Shown one piece after another: positions 1 to 12,033 of a DNA stretch of 64,000 nt (within the stretch, counting starts at the first letter, position 1; the number at the start of each line of letters is the position of its first letter). The notes beneath the pieces were generated by a model. The model saw nothing but the letters and a program-made list of their open reading frames with translations, was not told the origin of the DNA and searched no databases. The translations under genes were made by a program, and so were the position numbers. The stretch is from Strongyloides papillosus (taxonomy: Eukaryota > Nematoda > Chromadorea > Rhabditida > Strongyloididae): contig SRSI01000019.1 in assembly GCA_005656395.1 (NCBI GenBank), positions 620,001 through 684,000 of the forward strand, written 5' to 3'.

Positions 1-768
1 ATTCAAATTTTGAGATATAATTGCTTGATGTTAAATCCATGGTTTTTTTTAAACAATTGGATTCTTCACAATTTTCCTCGAAATGGTGGACATTTTTAAG
101 GATTGGTTGGAATTCCTCCCATGATACAATTATTTTATCATTAAAACTTTCCCTTCCAAAATTCCTCTGCATCTAGTTTTGTCATCTTATAGTTAAAATT
201 AAAATTACCCTCTGGAGAGAGAGCAATTAACTCATAATACATATGAGAGAATGTTAAGATATGTTTAGTTAGTTTTAATCTTGCCAATGACGTCTTATCA
301 CAAATAAGGTCTTTGTTATCTTTGAATAGCCTTATTACCTAAAAGATTAATTCATTACAAATGAAATGAACATATAAACAATAAAAAATGTTCTATAAAG
401 AGATTAAAACTTACTTTTATGCATTTTGAATCTAAATTTCTGATAAAAATTCGAAAATATCCATTAGATGAGTAGACGTGAGGATTATTTTTGATAATAC
501 TATTTAAATGCACGTGAAGATTAGGAATAATTTCTAAGATATTTGGAGGAGATTTAATTAAATTTAGTTTGGGTCTTTGACAGTAATTCAAAACAGTATT
601 CATTAAATTATATGTATTGGTGTATCTTTTGTAATCTTCCTTTGGAACCAATGGATGTTCGAGAGAGGAAAATTTGATACAATACATAACGTTTTCATTA
701 CCATTCATAGATATGTCATCTTCAAATAGAGTTTGTAGACGTTTAAAAAAATTAGATAACTTCGCCAT
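1..768 (-). CDS. sli-1: CBL/SLI-1 family E3 ubiquitin ligase, N-terminal part (cut by window edge, one-base frameshift)
   Basis: CBL proteins bind phosphotyrosine on activated receptor kinases through an N-terminal TKB domain (four-helix bundle, EF-hand, SH2) and ubiquitinate them through a RING finger. Exon 1 (768-415) encodes the four-helix bundle, with CBL-like phrases such as LMNTVLNYCQRPKLNLIKSP and NGYFRIFIRNLDSKC. A 76-bp GT-AG intron (414-339) leads in phase 0 to exon 2 (338 to the window edge), which continues with LFKDNKDLICDKTSLARLKL, FSHMYYELIALSPEGNF and the EF-hand start KMTKLDAEEFW. After this Trp codon (158-156) one extra base (155) breaks the frame; CBL similarity resumes at once in the new frame (KIIVSWEEFQPIL, then TMDLTSSNYISKFE). 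The start at 768 begins MAKLSNFFKRL; an upstream ATG at 891 would add a hydrophobic stretch not expected in CBL. SH2 and RING lie beyond the edge. The frameshift is either a real lesion or a sequence error. Confidence 0.8.
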
Positions 769-3700
769 TGAAAAAATAATAATTATAAATATATACCATA
801 AAATGTAAATAATAAAATAATATCTAAAAGTAAATAATTGTGAGTAATATTGTAAAAAATAAATATATCCGTCTACAATTTTTATAGACATTTAATGACA
901 GTGAAATAATTAAAAAATTGAAATTGTAATATAGTATTATCAGGTAAAAGGGTGTACACTAACATAAGTCTCAGGAACAATAATAATAGCTAAAGGTTAT
1001 CGTTACTATTAAATGAAAGATTAGTAATATAATATGAAAACGATTATATTAAAGTGTTCTTATCAATGGAAAATCTATAAAACTCTTGACTAAGTACATT
1101 TTCTAAATGTGTAGTAAAATACACACGTATGTATAGTTTTTGATTTTATTATTATACTATCTTGAGAAAAATTAAAAGAAGGTAGTATATGATAATTTAT
1201 GTTCCCTAAATAATGTTAAATATCTTCAATTACTCATGTTGGTAAGGAGGGTGTGCACAAATTTATAATAAATTATGGAGAAAAATGTAATATCTAATGT
1301 ATTATAGAGGAAAAAAATAAGCAAAGATGAAGTTGAGAGAAAATATAATATATTTGTAATGAAAACAATCGGCATGTTTAGTAAAAGGCTGTATAATATA
1401 TAAAAATGATACATTTATAGGAGTATTAATCATCAAAGTGTTTTGTTAAAAAGTGTGATGCGTAAAAGTCAAAACTATTAGAGTTTTCTTATTAATAGTT
1501 CAAATTAATGTGGTTGTTGGCAGAATTAGTAGATATATAGTTGTTGTTATTGTTAGTATCTAATAGTTATTTAGTATTTTGGCATAGACACAATTGTATA
1601 TATCAATCAAAGGGATAATACAGTTGAATATATGTTTTATTCTTTGGTGAATTTTTATTGAAGATATTATATATTAATATCAAAAATTTTTAATTATTAA
1701 TGTTTATTGGTAGAAGTGTATATAATATAACATCCAATATATAAATGTATTTTAAAATAATCATTGTAAAAGAATATTTCTGATGATGCAGTATGTTTAG
1801 AAAAAGAGTTGTTCTTTATGAAATGGTAAGATATTTTTTTTTCTAAATGGTATAATAATAGCGAATACATTATTGAGGGTAAAAGTTTTATATTTCACCA
1901 GTCGACAATATGATACGAATTATTTTGATGACATCATTAGTTTTTTATCACAATAGTTATACTAATTTTAGTTAGCCTATCGACAATTAAATATTTTCTA
2001 TTGATAAAAGAAGAATAGGAAATAATTCCTGCCACTATTTCAACAGGATAACAGTAATAAAAATGAAAAGAATAAAATCAATTGTTGGTAAACTTTTTCT
2101 CCCAATAGTCCTCCAATTTTCTAGATAAAATAAATTATTTAATTATGTGTTATACTCAGTATCAAAATAATCTTTATTTATATAATTATTGACGTGTATT
2201 TTAATTTAAATGGACGTATTTGTAAATACAAAATGTACAAGTAGTAGACGTGTCAATGATCACAAAAAAAATATGATTTTTTTATTTTAAATGTCTTATA
2301 TTTACAATAAAATGTTCTGAAAAGTTACTAGAAAGTTTAATTGTATAATGTCATTGAATCAACTATTCACAAAAATATTTCGCCTGAAGAAATATGTAGA
2401 AAGTAAATATTATCTAACTTATTATTAAAATATTTTATAAAAAAATAAACAAATATATATACACATTCTCGAAAGTCATAGAAGTATTTTAAAGTATAGC
2501 TTTTTACTTATAACAGCTTCTCAAACACTTTATCAAATTTTAGTACTTTGGATAACTAATAAAATAATTTAATTATAATTTTTGCACGCTAAAGTGCTAA
2601 ATATATCTGACAGGAAGTATTCTGGTAATTATAATTTGTTTTTAGCGAAATTTAACATTTTATTTTGACAGTATAACATCTTCATTGTTACCAGTCCTTA
2701 TTGACAACCTGATCTGATGGTCTTCCTTTTTATTTTCAATGTACTTTATTGTTATAAATTACATTTCTTATGTTAATTTTTCAAAATCGTCATTCTTTGT
2801 GACCTTCATACTATTTTTTAAAAGTGTAGCATAACTTTATCTGTATAGCAAACTTACTATAATAAAAGTCATTTTAATCACAAAACGAACACAATACATC
2901 TTTGAAAATCCCACAATCGGAAAAACTTATCTCAGAAACACATAAAAACAATATCTGCCATTTATACTTAAGAACAAAATGAAATTCAAAACTCAATTCA
3001 CCAGAGTATTATTACTTGCAAATATGTGATAATAATTATATGCTATAAAAAAGATAAACTTAAAAGAATAATGATAATGACTATATACTCAATAAAATTT
3101 TTTCATAAAACATTAACTAAAACTTTTAAAGTTAATTACAACAGATGGAAATTGCATTAAGAATCAAAATACCAATCAATTATAAATAACATTAAATGTT
3201 TTGATATTTGTATTGATGTTTTAGAAATAAAAATTAGTAATATATAAAATATTTTTCTATTGATAATAATCTTCAACAAATTCTCTTCAAATTGAGATAT
3301 TTTAAAGTGATGTTATTACCAGTGGAAGCGTGTGGTAGGGGAAATGAAAATTTCAATTAAAAGCATTAGAAATATAATACTTTTTTCAGTTTAAAAATTT
3401 TGACTAGAAAGTTACATGATCCCGTGTTTTTCTATGAACATTATTGCAAAAGAAAAATAATGTTAGGAAATGTTACCTCTTTTTGATTTTTAAAATCTTT
3501 TTAATAAACAATAATATTAAAAAATACATACTAAATTTTTAATCGGAATAAAAATCCGTATCTGGTAATAACAAAGAATAAAACAATGTTAAAAAATGTA
3601 TTGACAATTTATTAAACGATTGATGATTTATATCATAATTTATTAGCAGAATTTTATAAAAAACTTTTTTCGTTATCGTACAAAAAATTTTAGACAATTT

Positions 3701-4399
3701 TGATTATTTGTTCTGAAGATATTGAGTATTAACCAATGTATTACTTTTCGTTATTATGTATTTATCACTGAATTATCATTTTAGTACAAAATAATTATCA
3801 TATAGTATTTTAGACTCAATATGTAGATTTTGAATAGTTTTTATCCATTGGAATGACTTTTTGGCATTTGAAGCCTCAAAAAAGCCATAGAGGTCATTTC
3901 ACAAATTTTAGCATATCTAAAATAGCCATCTAACCACTCAAATCAACCTTAACTATAAAATTATCCCTTGATGACAGTTCCTATCTTCTCACTCTTGTAA
4001 GTCTTCCTGGGATTTCTAAAGCTAATTTATGGCTTCAGATGGCTCCGTCGCACTATTTGAATCCTACTTCGTTGATATGACTTTGTCCTATTAACTTTTC
4101 TCTACTTATGCGTGCTGAAAACCTTATACGGAGGACCAGAATTCAATATACGCGTTGGCAGCTTTAGAAATTGATTCTTTACCACTTGGAACATCTCTAG
4201 CCCGTAGAATACTGTCCGATTGAATGTCGCAAACCTATAAAAGACTTAAAAGTCTCATCAGCACAGAAAATCTAGACATCTCGGTTTGACCGACCATTTA
4301 TAAAATATAACCAACTGCAGGAAAAGTAATAAATTTTTATAACTTTAAAAAATTTTAATGATTAATAAAGGTAAATATATAGATTATGACATAATTAAT
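769..4399. other. A+T-rich gene desert
   Basis: No supportable gene. Open frames here are short, and the 62-codon frame at 1226-1414 is hydrophobic low-complexity sequence without a start context. A less A+T-rich patch at about 3860-4320 has no frame that stays open; it may be an old element, but no family could be recognised. Confidence 0.5.
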
Positions 4400-5600
4400 A
4401 GTTTTTATTATGATTAATTGCTTGTTTATCATCTTGAGAATGCTTGTTAAAATTATTAGGCTCATAGTTCAAGAAAAGTTGTTTGAAGAATGCTCTACAT
4501 TTGAAATCCATTTTTTTTAAAATCAACTTCCAAGAATGATCTTATGATAAAAATAAAGAAGATAATCTGTGCTTATAAAAAATAATATCACTTAAAAATA
4601 ATCAGTAAAAAGAGTTACTAATTAGATATAGAAAACAAGATTCTTTAGAAACAATTTTGGGTAATTAACAATATATGTCCACAAAAATTCAAAAATGATG
4701 GCTAACCAAGTATATCTCCATATAGATAAAATTTCAATAGAAAGTTTTCAGGAAAAGCAAATTTCATTAAAATGTTTTATGATACAAAAGATAATTCATT
4801 AGGGTCTTTCAATTAATGAAGTGGCTCCATACAAAAGAATTTCATTTGCAAATGTTATTTTCTCAAGTTATTTACAAAAAATGCATTTTTGAGCTATATA
4901 TTGTGATGAAAATGCATTAATAGGCAACTATTTAAGTAGATTCTATAAATACTTCATTTATGTAGTAAAAATTGTAACGAAAAGGAAGTTATATAAAGTA
5001 GCTTCTTAATAAGTTAATTACATTTAGATAACGTTTCTATCATAAATATATTGATAATTATCTGTATCCAATTATCATATCCTTCTGATAGTCTTTTTGA
5101 ATATTTTATATGAATACTTGGTATATCAAATAGTTAAATATCTTTATGAATTATTTCCAACACCTTATTGAATCGTTTTTTGTATCAAAGACAATCTACT
5201 GAAGTTTCCTTTACCTGAAAATTCTCCATTGAAATTTTATTCATATAAAGAGAAACTTGGTGAGACACTTTTTTTAAATTTTTATGAACACCTATTGTGC
5301 ATCACTCAAAGTTTTTTTAGAAAACTCCATTTGCCATTCTAATTGGTAACGTACTTTCTACTGATTATTTTTTAGTGATATTATGCTTGATTTAAAATCC
5401 AAATTCTCTTCTATCTTCTTATCATTCTTGGATGTTGATTCTAAATCGAGTTATGGACTTCACTTATTTAGCACTTTTCAAAAATTTTATCTTGAATTAA
5501 AGGTCTAAAAACTTTTAATAATCATTCTTAAGATGGTCAATATGCAATTAATCTTAACAAATATTGTCAAGTAAAGTTATTTTTTAAATATCTTATTTTT
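4400..5600. repeat. Long diverged inverted repeat (foldback-like)
   Basis: The left arm at about 4405-4810 matches the reverse complement of about 5170-5595. Paired landmarks: gattaattgc followed by a catcttgagaatg-like stretch, ccaagaatgat, aataatatcac, aataatcagta, and ataaaatttcaat followed by a gagaattttcagg-like stretch. The arms are roughly 400 bp and clearly diverged, with a spacer of about 360 bp that shows no pairing. No transposase frame and no clean target duplication were seen. It resembles a decayed foldback or MITE-like element. Confidence 0.6.
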
Positions 5601-7148
5601 TCTTACCGTTAAAATATTAAAAAAATACAAAAATTATTCTTTTGAGTTTTTCTTTGTGAAAACTATAGGAGTCACTAAATCGTCTTTTTCTCCCCAAAAA
5701 TGACACCTCACTCGTCCAAAATTTCTAAACTCGCTTCTGAAGCAACTTTTAAGAAGACCATAAATACTGAGGGATCTCTGAAATACTGAGAGACTGGTTA
5801 CTAAGCCCAAAATTGTCCTCATGTGAAGTATGTTCTCCCTTAAGATAAGTCCAAAAAAATGAGTTTACACCAATCTCGTTAACGTTAACCGACATCTTTT
5901 TGCTCGTCCTCATACAAACTAAATTTTTTCCATCCGCTTACTGTGGTCTCGAGATGACGTTTCTAAGACTTTTTTAGGTAGCGACTGTCATTAAGACAGA
6001 AATGTCTACGTCAATTTACTTGAGCATGCTCACAAACTCTTGAAAAATTATCTTAATTAATTAGGTTATTCAAACTTTTTCTGATAAATATAAGTATTAT
6101 CAGTTACCATAATTAACTATCATTGTTAAAAAGTAATTAATTATCATCCCTTCATTAAAGTTTTAAAAAATTAACATGAATATACTAAAGATTTATTATA
6201 AATTATGCAAATAAGCTATACATTGTGTTTTTGAAATATCATTAGTATTATAATTTATATAATTTCTTAAATTAATTATTTTCTATGATAATAGAATCCA
6301 CTAATGACTCACAATCTTTTATAAACCATATTTTGAGATCATTCTTTGAAGTTAATGTTAAGTAGATTTAGAGGATTAAACTTTAAATTTTTTTTCAATA
6401 TTAAGTTTTATCTTTATGAGTTTTAATTGGTGTAATGAGGAATTAAAAGCAAATTTTGCAATAATAATGTGTTTAATTAATGATATTTTATATGAATAAA
6501 AAATTTTATTTTCTTTGTTATTATTACTAACTAATATTTTTAATATTTAAACTTAAAATTGTTAATAAATTATTTTTATAAAAGTGTTTGTTAAATTAGT
6601 CATACTTAACTATTAATGATGTATCTTGAAATGTTTTTTATAGAAGAAGTTTGAATATCAAGTGATTTTAATTCTATAATAAAGTATCAAGTTAGAAAGA
6701 AATCATATTAGCTCAAACTATTAAAATATATTCTAAAAAATCCCACGCTACATTTTTTTTTTTATATTCTTGTTTTTAACTTAAGGTTTACCGATTGAGA
6801 TTGCCTTTTCCTGTCTTAATTCTTGCAATATTTAACTTGAGTCTTCTTTGACTAACTATAATAACAATATCACAAATTTTTAAGATATATTTAGACTCTA
6901 TTATATATTCCGTTTTCAATTATTAAATAAATTTTTTTTTATTTTTAAATTTTAAGGAAATGGAAAAAAAGCTTGCAATAAATAATGATAATCTTTAGCC
7001 ACTTTTTCTAATGGGGCGTGTTTATGTAAAAACTATATTCTTTTAACGTATCCATTTCTTTTGTCAAAAAATAATTTAAATTTCAGATTTATTTTCTTGT
7101 AACCTTAATTTAACATTTTTCAAATATAATATTTCTTCATATTGGACA
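5601..7148. other. Intergenic, with a less A+T-rich relic at about 5640-6050
   Basis: The patch at 5640-6050 has a minus-strand frame (5822-5634) starting MRTILGLVTSL, which faintly recalls the reverse-transcriptase end of LTR retroelements, but neighbouring frames are full of stops and no second motif supports it. The remaining sequence up to the receptor gene is featureless A+T-rich DNA. Confidence 0.35.
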
Positions 7149-8144
7149 ATGAATAAATCCTTGGTTCCAGAGTATTCATTAGTTGAAGAATCATATTATA
7201 CACAAGGGATAATTGTCATATCTGGGAATATATTTTCATTAATTCCAAATGTATACTTTTTGATAAGAACTTTTACATATGAACCATTTCAAAAGCGAGT
7301 ACTTTTTAAGTACATGACGATGATAATGTCCTTTGAATATTCATTTGGGAATTGTATGCATATACTGTTTTGTTCATATTACTTTTATCATTTAAATACC
7401 CATCAAATGATTCATGTTAACACATGCTCAAAATTTCAAATACTGGATACCGATTGGAATCAAATAGTTATAATGACACCGATATTCTTTAATATCATAC
7501 GCTTTTATAATGTTGTTCTGCAGAAGTCAACAAATATATTTGCTATCCTGATAACTTTTGTCGTTGCTTTTGGTGGATTATGCTATCTTACTGTACCTCA
7601 ATTATTAGAGATTGACATTTATTATATTCCCAAGACTGGATGTCCTTATGAAATTTATTCTAGTATACCGTATTTCATTCTAGTTCAATATTTTAATATG
7701 TTTCTACTAATTTTTATTCCAGTAGTTGCATTTTTAATAAATTACATTATCTACAAAATGGTTATTCGGAAAAAACGATCAGTTAATAAAAGAGAAAGCG
7801 TTCTCGAGAATAGAAATTTATTTAGGAGCATTGCAATTCAATCATTCTATCCTTTTGGGTGCCAATTACCTGGAATTTTATTGGTTTTATATACAATTAT
7901 TTGTAAGTTTGTCATTTATATAAAGGTTATAATTTCTATTATAGTCCGCCAAACATATAACTTTCTTGATAACTTTATTGTTGTTATTTATCATTTTGGA
8001 CAAGCTTTCTGTATATTCTTTTCACTTATTGTTATTAAAGAATTTAGGAATATGATTTTTAAAGATTTCGGCATTCCAACATCAACAGGTGTTTCCAAAG
8101 TTTCAACATTCAAGACAGTAACTTTAGTAAGGGCCAAAAAATAA
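7149..8144 (+). CDS. Seven-transmembrane chemoreceptor-like protein
   Basis: Encodes about 317-331 residues with roughly seven hydrophobic segments separated by short loops and a basic third cytoplasmic loop (IRKKRSVNKRESVLENRNLF), followed by QSFYPFGCQLPG at the expected sixth membrane segment. This layout is typical of nematode serpentine chemoreceptors (Str/Srd/Sri-like); the subfamily was not resolved. A sequence with good splice sites (7903-7944, 42 bp, GTAAGT to TTATAG) lies inside the open frame. Because 42 is a multiple of three the frame stays open, but the matching size and signals of neighbouring introns suggest it is spliced out, giving about 317 residues with codon T|TC at the junction. 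The start is the first ATG, just before the first hydrophobic segment. Probable role: chemosensory G-protein signalling at the neuronal membrane (inferred). Confidence 0.75.
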   Translation: MNKSLVPEYSLVEESYYTQGIIVISGNIFSLIPNVYFLIRTFTYEPFQKRVLFKYMTMIMSFEYSFGNCMHILFCSYYFYHLNTHQMIHVNTCSKFQILDTDWNQIVIMTPIFFNIIRFYNVVLQKSTNIFAILITFVVAFGGLCYLTVPQLLEIDIYYIPKTGCPYEIYSSIPYFILVQYFNMFLLIFIPVVAFLINYIIYKMVIRKKRSVNKRESVLENRNLFRSIAIQSFYPFGCQLPGILLVLYTIICKFVIYIKVIISIIVRQTYNFLDNFIVVIYHFGQAFCIFFSLIVIKEFRNMIFKDFGIPTSTGVSKVSTFKTVTLVRAKK

Positions 8145-8669
8145 AGACAATGACCATATTTTTTGAATGATAAGAAATTGAAAATACTGTTTTAATATGA
8201 AACAAATTGAAAAGAAAAGTTCATGAATATAAGCTAAAAATCGAAAGATAATAAGCATTAAAACAGCATACTTCTTATTGTAGATTCATATATCATTTAC
8301 AATAAAAAACCTAGGAAATTTACAGGATTATTACTAGTATCCATAAGTTTTAATTTCACGGAAATAATTAAACATTTTTACCACATAAATATACCTTTTT
8401 TTGGGATATACTTAAAAGTCAAAGATTATTAACGAGAATTAAAAAGCTATTTTTTTGTGACTAAATATAGAAATTATTTTAAAAACAAATCTTTCTATAT
8501 CTTCTAAAAAATATGGAAACTAAATAATATAATGAGGTTTTAAATAAACTAATTTATCAGTAAATACATTTTATTCATACATTTTGTTTTTAATAAACAA
8601 AAAGATTAAAAATAAATATCTAACTCATTGAAAATAACTTTTATTTATAATTTGAAGGAATTGTTTTCA
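8145..8669. other. Intergenic
   Basis: A+T-rich 3' sequence shared by converging genes; nothing recognisable. Confidence 0.5.
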
Positions 8670-8969
8670 CTATTCGTATACCTTATATGATGGTATTAAT
8701 TTTTCTTCTATATTTTTGTATACAGTATTTTCAAAAGGACAAAATATAATAAAGAAATGGGGTAATGAATTATAATATTCGATATCATTGATATTTCCTA
8801 AAATAAAGTTGTTTTTTTGTGGTACAATAAAGCATTTGGTATTAGAGATGTTCCTGTTTATGTTGAAAGGATAACTATTATTTGAAAAGATAGATATTAA
8901 ATAAATAAGATTAATAAGAAAAAAAAATCCCAATAGAATCTTTAGTAAATATTCTTTCAAAAAAGACAT
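8670..8969 (-). CDS. Small membrane-anchored hypothetical protein
   Basis: A 99-residue frame starting MSFLKEYLLKILLG with one strong hydrophobic segment (residues about 8-28), then a hydrophilic part with two isolated cysteines (TKCFIVPQ and IIFCPFENTVY) and no recognised domain. It resembles the signal-anchor N-terminus of a type II membrane protein. Near its end the sequence AAG|GTATAC could be a splice donor, so this may be the first exon of a longer gene whose next exon I could not identify. It lies downstream of a receptor gene on the same strand. Coding status is likely but unproven. Confidence 0.4.
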   Translation of the reverse strand: MSFLKEYLLKILLGFFFLINLIYLISIFSNNSYPFNINRNISNTKCFIVPQKNNFILGNINDIEYYNSLPHFFIIFCPFENTVYKNIEEKLIPSYKVYE

Positions 8970-9272
8970 TTAGATATGGTAATGAAACTTTATTCAAATG
9001 AAAACAATTTAAATAAAAACTTTTTACGGTCAAAAGTTATTTAACTATAAACACTTTGTTTTCATATTCTAAACGTGCTTTTTTATCAAATATAACCAGT
9101 TACCGAATATATATTTTTCAAAGGTTATAGTGATATTTATTTATTATCCAGTTTCATTTTTAATTAACGTAAATGTAAAAGACAATTAAAGTAAAAAGTT
9201 ATTAATTTTTTTGATTTACTTTTATATTTTTAATGTGTAACATTAATATTCATCTTCTAGATTGTTAAGAAA

Positions 9273-10236
9273 TTATTTCCATGCTTTTTTATATGATTCA
9301 AAATATATTTTTTTCTCTTTTTCCTTAATTTTACTTATATCTAAAACAGTATTTATTTTCTTTGACTGGCGAAGTTTTTTTTTGATTTTGAGGATATATT
9401 TAGTTAATACAAACCAAAGGAGATAAATAAATATCTGGGAATTGTTAACCTATAAATATTGTAATTAATAACTATGTGTAAACATACTGTTTGAGAAATA
9501 AAATTATATTCATATAAAGTTTCTATTTTAAATGCATTTCGTGATAATAAATCTGTTACTGTTCCACAAAAAACTTGAATACACAGTATAGTAATTGCAA
9601 AAGGTAATAATACTTGAGATATCACAATATTTTCTTTCATTTGAAACTTTTTCGATAAACTGATGTGAATGAGACGTTTCCGGAGAAATTTGTTTACAAT
9701 GACACAAAAAATAAGTAATATTATTGAAATAAGTATAAAAATTGCATGAATCATTTTATTTATAGAATCCTTGATTCTACCTAAATAATGTTTTTTATTA
9801 TAAAAGACAAATGAACTGATAATTTACCAGAATATAAGCAATGAACCCATAGCACACTTAAAAGATAACTTAAGGAGATTAGAATAATTACAAAAAGATT
9901 AAAACGTTGCTTTTCATTATATTTAATAAAATATAATTTCAAAACATTATCCAAGGCAATAATAAACAAAGCCAATCTATTAGTTTTATTCCCAAATTTC
10001 AATATCCATTGAAATACCAAATCAACATCCACGTTTTCATTTGTAAAGCTTTTATTAAGAGATATAACTAACGTTGAAACTATTAAGATAATAAAAGTAA
10101 CATAGAGATTCAAGAATACCATTCTGGTGTTGAAATCTAATGTAAATTTTGTGAGTCTAAAGGAAAATAAAGCTATACAACTTAGTACACAAAGTACTTC
10201 GTAAATAGAGCAAAGAATGTAAAATACGTTAGCCAT
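9273..10236 (-). CDS. Seven-transmembrane receptor-like protein, three exons
   Basis: Exons read 10236-9828, 9780-9488 and 9449-9273, joined by introns of 47 bp (9827-9781, GTAAAT to TTTAG) and 38 bp (9487-9450, GTATGT to TTATAG). Phases fit exactly (879 nt, 292 residues). Exon 1 carries four hydrophobic segments; exon 2 two more after a basic loop (NKFLRKRLIHISLSKKFQ); exon 3 supplies a last segment (FIYLLWFVLTKYI) and a lysine-rich tail ending KKAWK. Without the second intron the frame would stop before this segment, so the spliced model is preferred. The pattern is that of a nematode chemoreceptor-type GPCR, but no diagnostic family motif was seen. The gene is divergent from the receptor at 7149. 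Confidence 0.65.
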
Positions 10237-10979
10237 TCGAAGATAGTAATTAAAAAATTAATAGGGATGGCAAATTTTTATATTTTAATTCAAGGAAATA
10301 AAATACACTAATTAAAAATTGAACTTTTTTTGACATCCTTTTTTTAATGAATTCATAAACAAGACATGTGGTATTTTAAAATAAATGTTAATTGGAATAT
10401 AATTATTATTAATTAAAAATATCTTAATTGTTGTTGATATGATTTAGAAGATTTATTCTAATTAATTTTTAATATTATTGTGCAGTGGTGTTTGTGTAGT
10501 TTCATGCCTTTGTTTAATTTAAATTTTGATTTTAATAATAAAATAAACATAATGTATTTGATTAAAAAGGATAGTTAACATAACACTAACACACAACATA
10601 TTCTTCATAATAAAATGGAAATGAATGTTATTTTATATTTCATAAATTTACCCTATTAGTCATACACACTCAAACTTCACCCAATGAAATTAAATATGAA
10701 AATTTTTTATTTTTTTGAAGAAAAATATTTTTAATCGCTTTATTAAATACCATATTTCTTGGTATCATTAACTTGTTAAATGAAATATGTATATTATAGT
10801 ATTAACAATAGGTATGAGTCAAAATTTGTATTTATCATTTAAATTTTTTAATAGTTTAGTCATACCAAATTTATTATGAACTTTTTAAATTGATTCTTAT
10901 CATGTTTAATCTTTATAATAGAATGGAAAGTTTCGGATCGTTGGTTTATAAATATTTGTGTTGATTAAAAAATGGAGAT
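10237..10979. other. Intergenic
   Basis: Upstream region between a minus-strand receptor gene and the first gene of the plus-strand Ly6-like array. Only A+T-rich sequence is visible apart from the TATA-like box listed next. Confidence 0.5.
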
Positions 10980-10987
10980 TATATAAA
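10980..10987 (+). promoter_or_regulatory. TATA box of the first Ly6-like gene
   Basis: TATATAAA, 49-56 bases before the ATG at 11036. The next two genes of the array have a similar box at 39-46 bases (11988) and 38-45 bases (13353), which supports a real core promoter with a very short 5' leader. Confidence 0.5.
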
Positions 10988-11035
10988 CGATTGAAATATG
11001 TAAATAAGATTGATTCATAGAATTATTTAAAAAAG

Positions 11036-11666
11036 ATGGATATTTTACACATCTTAACTATATTTTTAAGTATTTTTTTTGCCTATGGTGGAGTTTATGA
11101 TTCAACGGTTCCTTTAGAGATTTCTAAAGTATTAAGAAATAATACAAAGTTTGTTTCGAGATTACCAGCAGAATCTTCTTTCCGTACAGAAAGGAGATTC
11201 ACAGATTCGAAGCTGTATTCTTCACCTGTATGCTACAGTTACTCATCCTTAAATGGTGATTGGAATAATGGTCAATATGATAGTGTAACGTGTAACTATA
11301 ATAGCCTGGATAAATGTATTTCAGTTGTTGCCAATATGGGTGCTACCAAATACATATTTTTAGGTTGTGCATCTAATGTTTTATTATCAGAAGGTTATGA
11401 TCCATGGGCATATTATATTGTGAGTTTCCTTTTTCAATTTTCTAATTAATATTTTTCAGGAAGATGGTTGTAAAAATAATTTTATCACAGTAAATGGTCA
11501 AGGAACTTTGGCAACAGTATGTGGGTGTTCATATAATTTCTGTAATACTGAGAGATTTTACCAAGGCAATGGAGTTTCAAGCACTTCACAAAAAGTTTCA
11601 TTACTTTTAATTATCGTATTTTTTATTTTAAAAATTATTTTTATTAATGATATAACTGATTCTTAA
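11036..11666 (+). CDS. Secreted eight-cysteine Ly6/three-finger-like protein A
   Basis: Exons 11036-11419 and 11460-11666, with a 40-bp intron (GTGAGT to TTTTCAG) in phase 0, give 196 residues. There is an N-terminal signal peptide (MDILHILTIFLSIFFAYGG), then a cysteine framework CYSYS, VTC, DKC, LGCAS, DGC, CGC, FCN, and a hydrophobic C-terminus expected for GPI attachment. The closing CxC...CN order and the cysteine spacing resemble the Ly6/uPAR three-finger fold and related nematode ET-module proteins. Known family members are cell-surface or secreted modulators; no specific partner can be inferred. First of four tandem paralogs sharing the intron site between cysteines four and five. Confidence 0.75.
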
Positions 11667-11987
11667 GTATTTTAATAATTGCATTTATTTTTAAATGATT
11701 TTGTGATATTTTATTAAGTATACATATTTATATTTGTTTCTAATCTTAAAATGAATATTTATAATCAAGATGTGAAAGCCGTTTTAAAATGTTCATAAGA
11801 ATTTTTAAAAATTCTTAAAAAAGTACAAGTAAATTATGAGTAATAAATTTTTTACGAACTAATAAACCAAAACTAAAAAATGACGTGTGATTATATAGTA
11901 TCTTGGTTTATTTCTCGACCATGTGTGTATGTTATCTTTATGTACAAGAATATGAGCAAATTTCAAGAGTAAATGATAACGCTTTTC
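11667..11987. other. Intergenic spacer of the Ly6-like array
   Basis: 3' flank of gene A and upstream region of gene B; A+T-rich, no further feature seen. Confidence 0.5.
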
Positions 11988-11995
11988 TATATAAG
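11988..11995 (+). promoter_or_regulatory. TATA box of the second Ly6-like gene
   Basis: TATATAAG, 39-46 bases before the ATG at 12034. Confidence 0.5.
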
Positions 11996-12033
11996 AAACG
12001 TTTAAACATTATTTATTAAAACATTATTTTATC

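Noticed and set aside
4240..4285. Minus-strand CTGATGAG followed by a short stem, like a hammerhead ribozyme core
   Set aside because: The second conserved GAAA box is missing (UUUU instead) and no stems I/III could be drawn.
5634..5822. 62-codon minus-strand frame resembling the end of an LTR-retroelement reverse transcriptase
   Set aside because: A single weak motif; neighbouring sequence gives no second domain and many stops.
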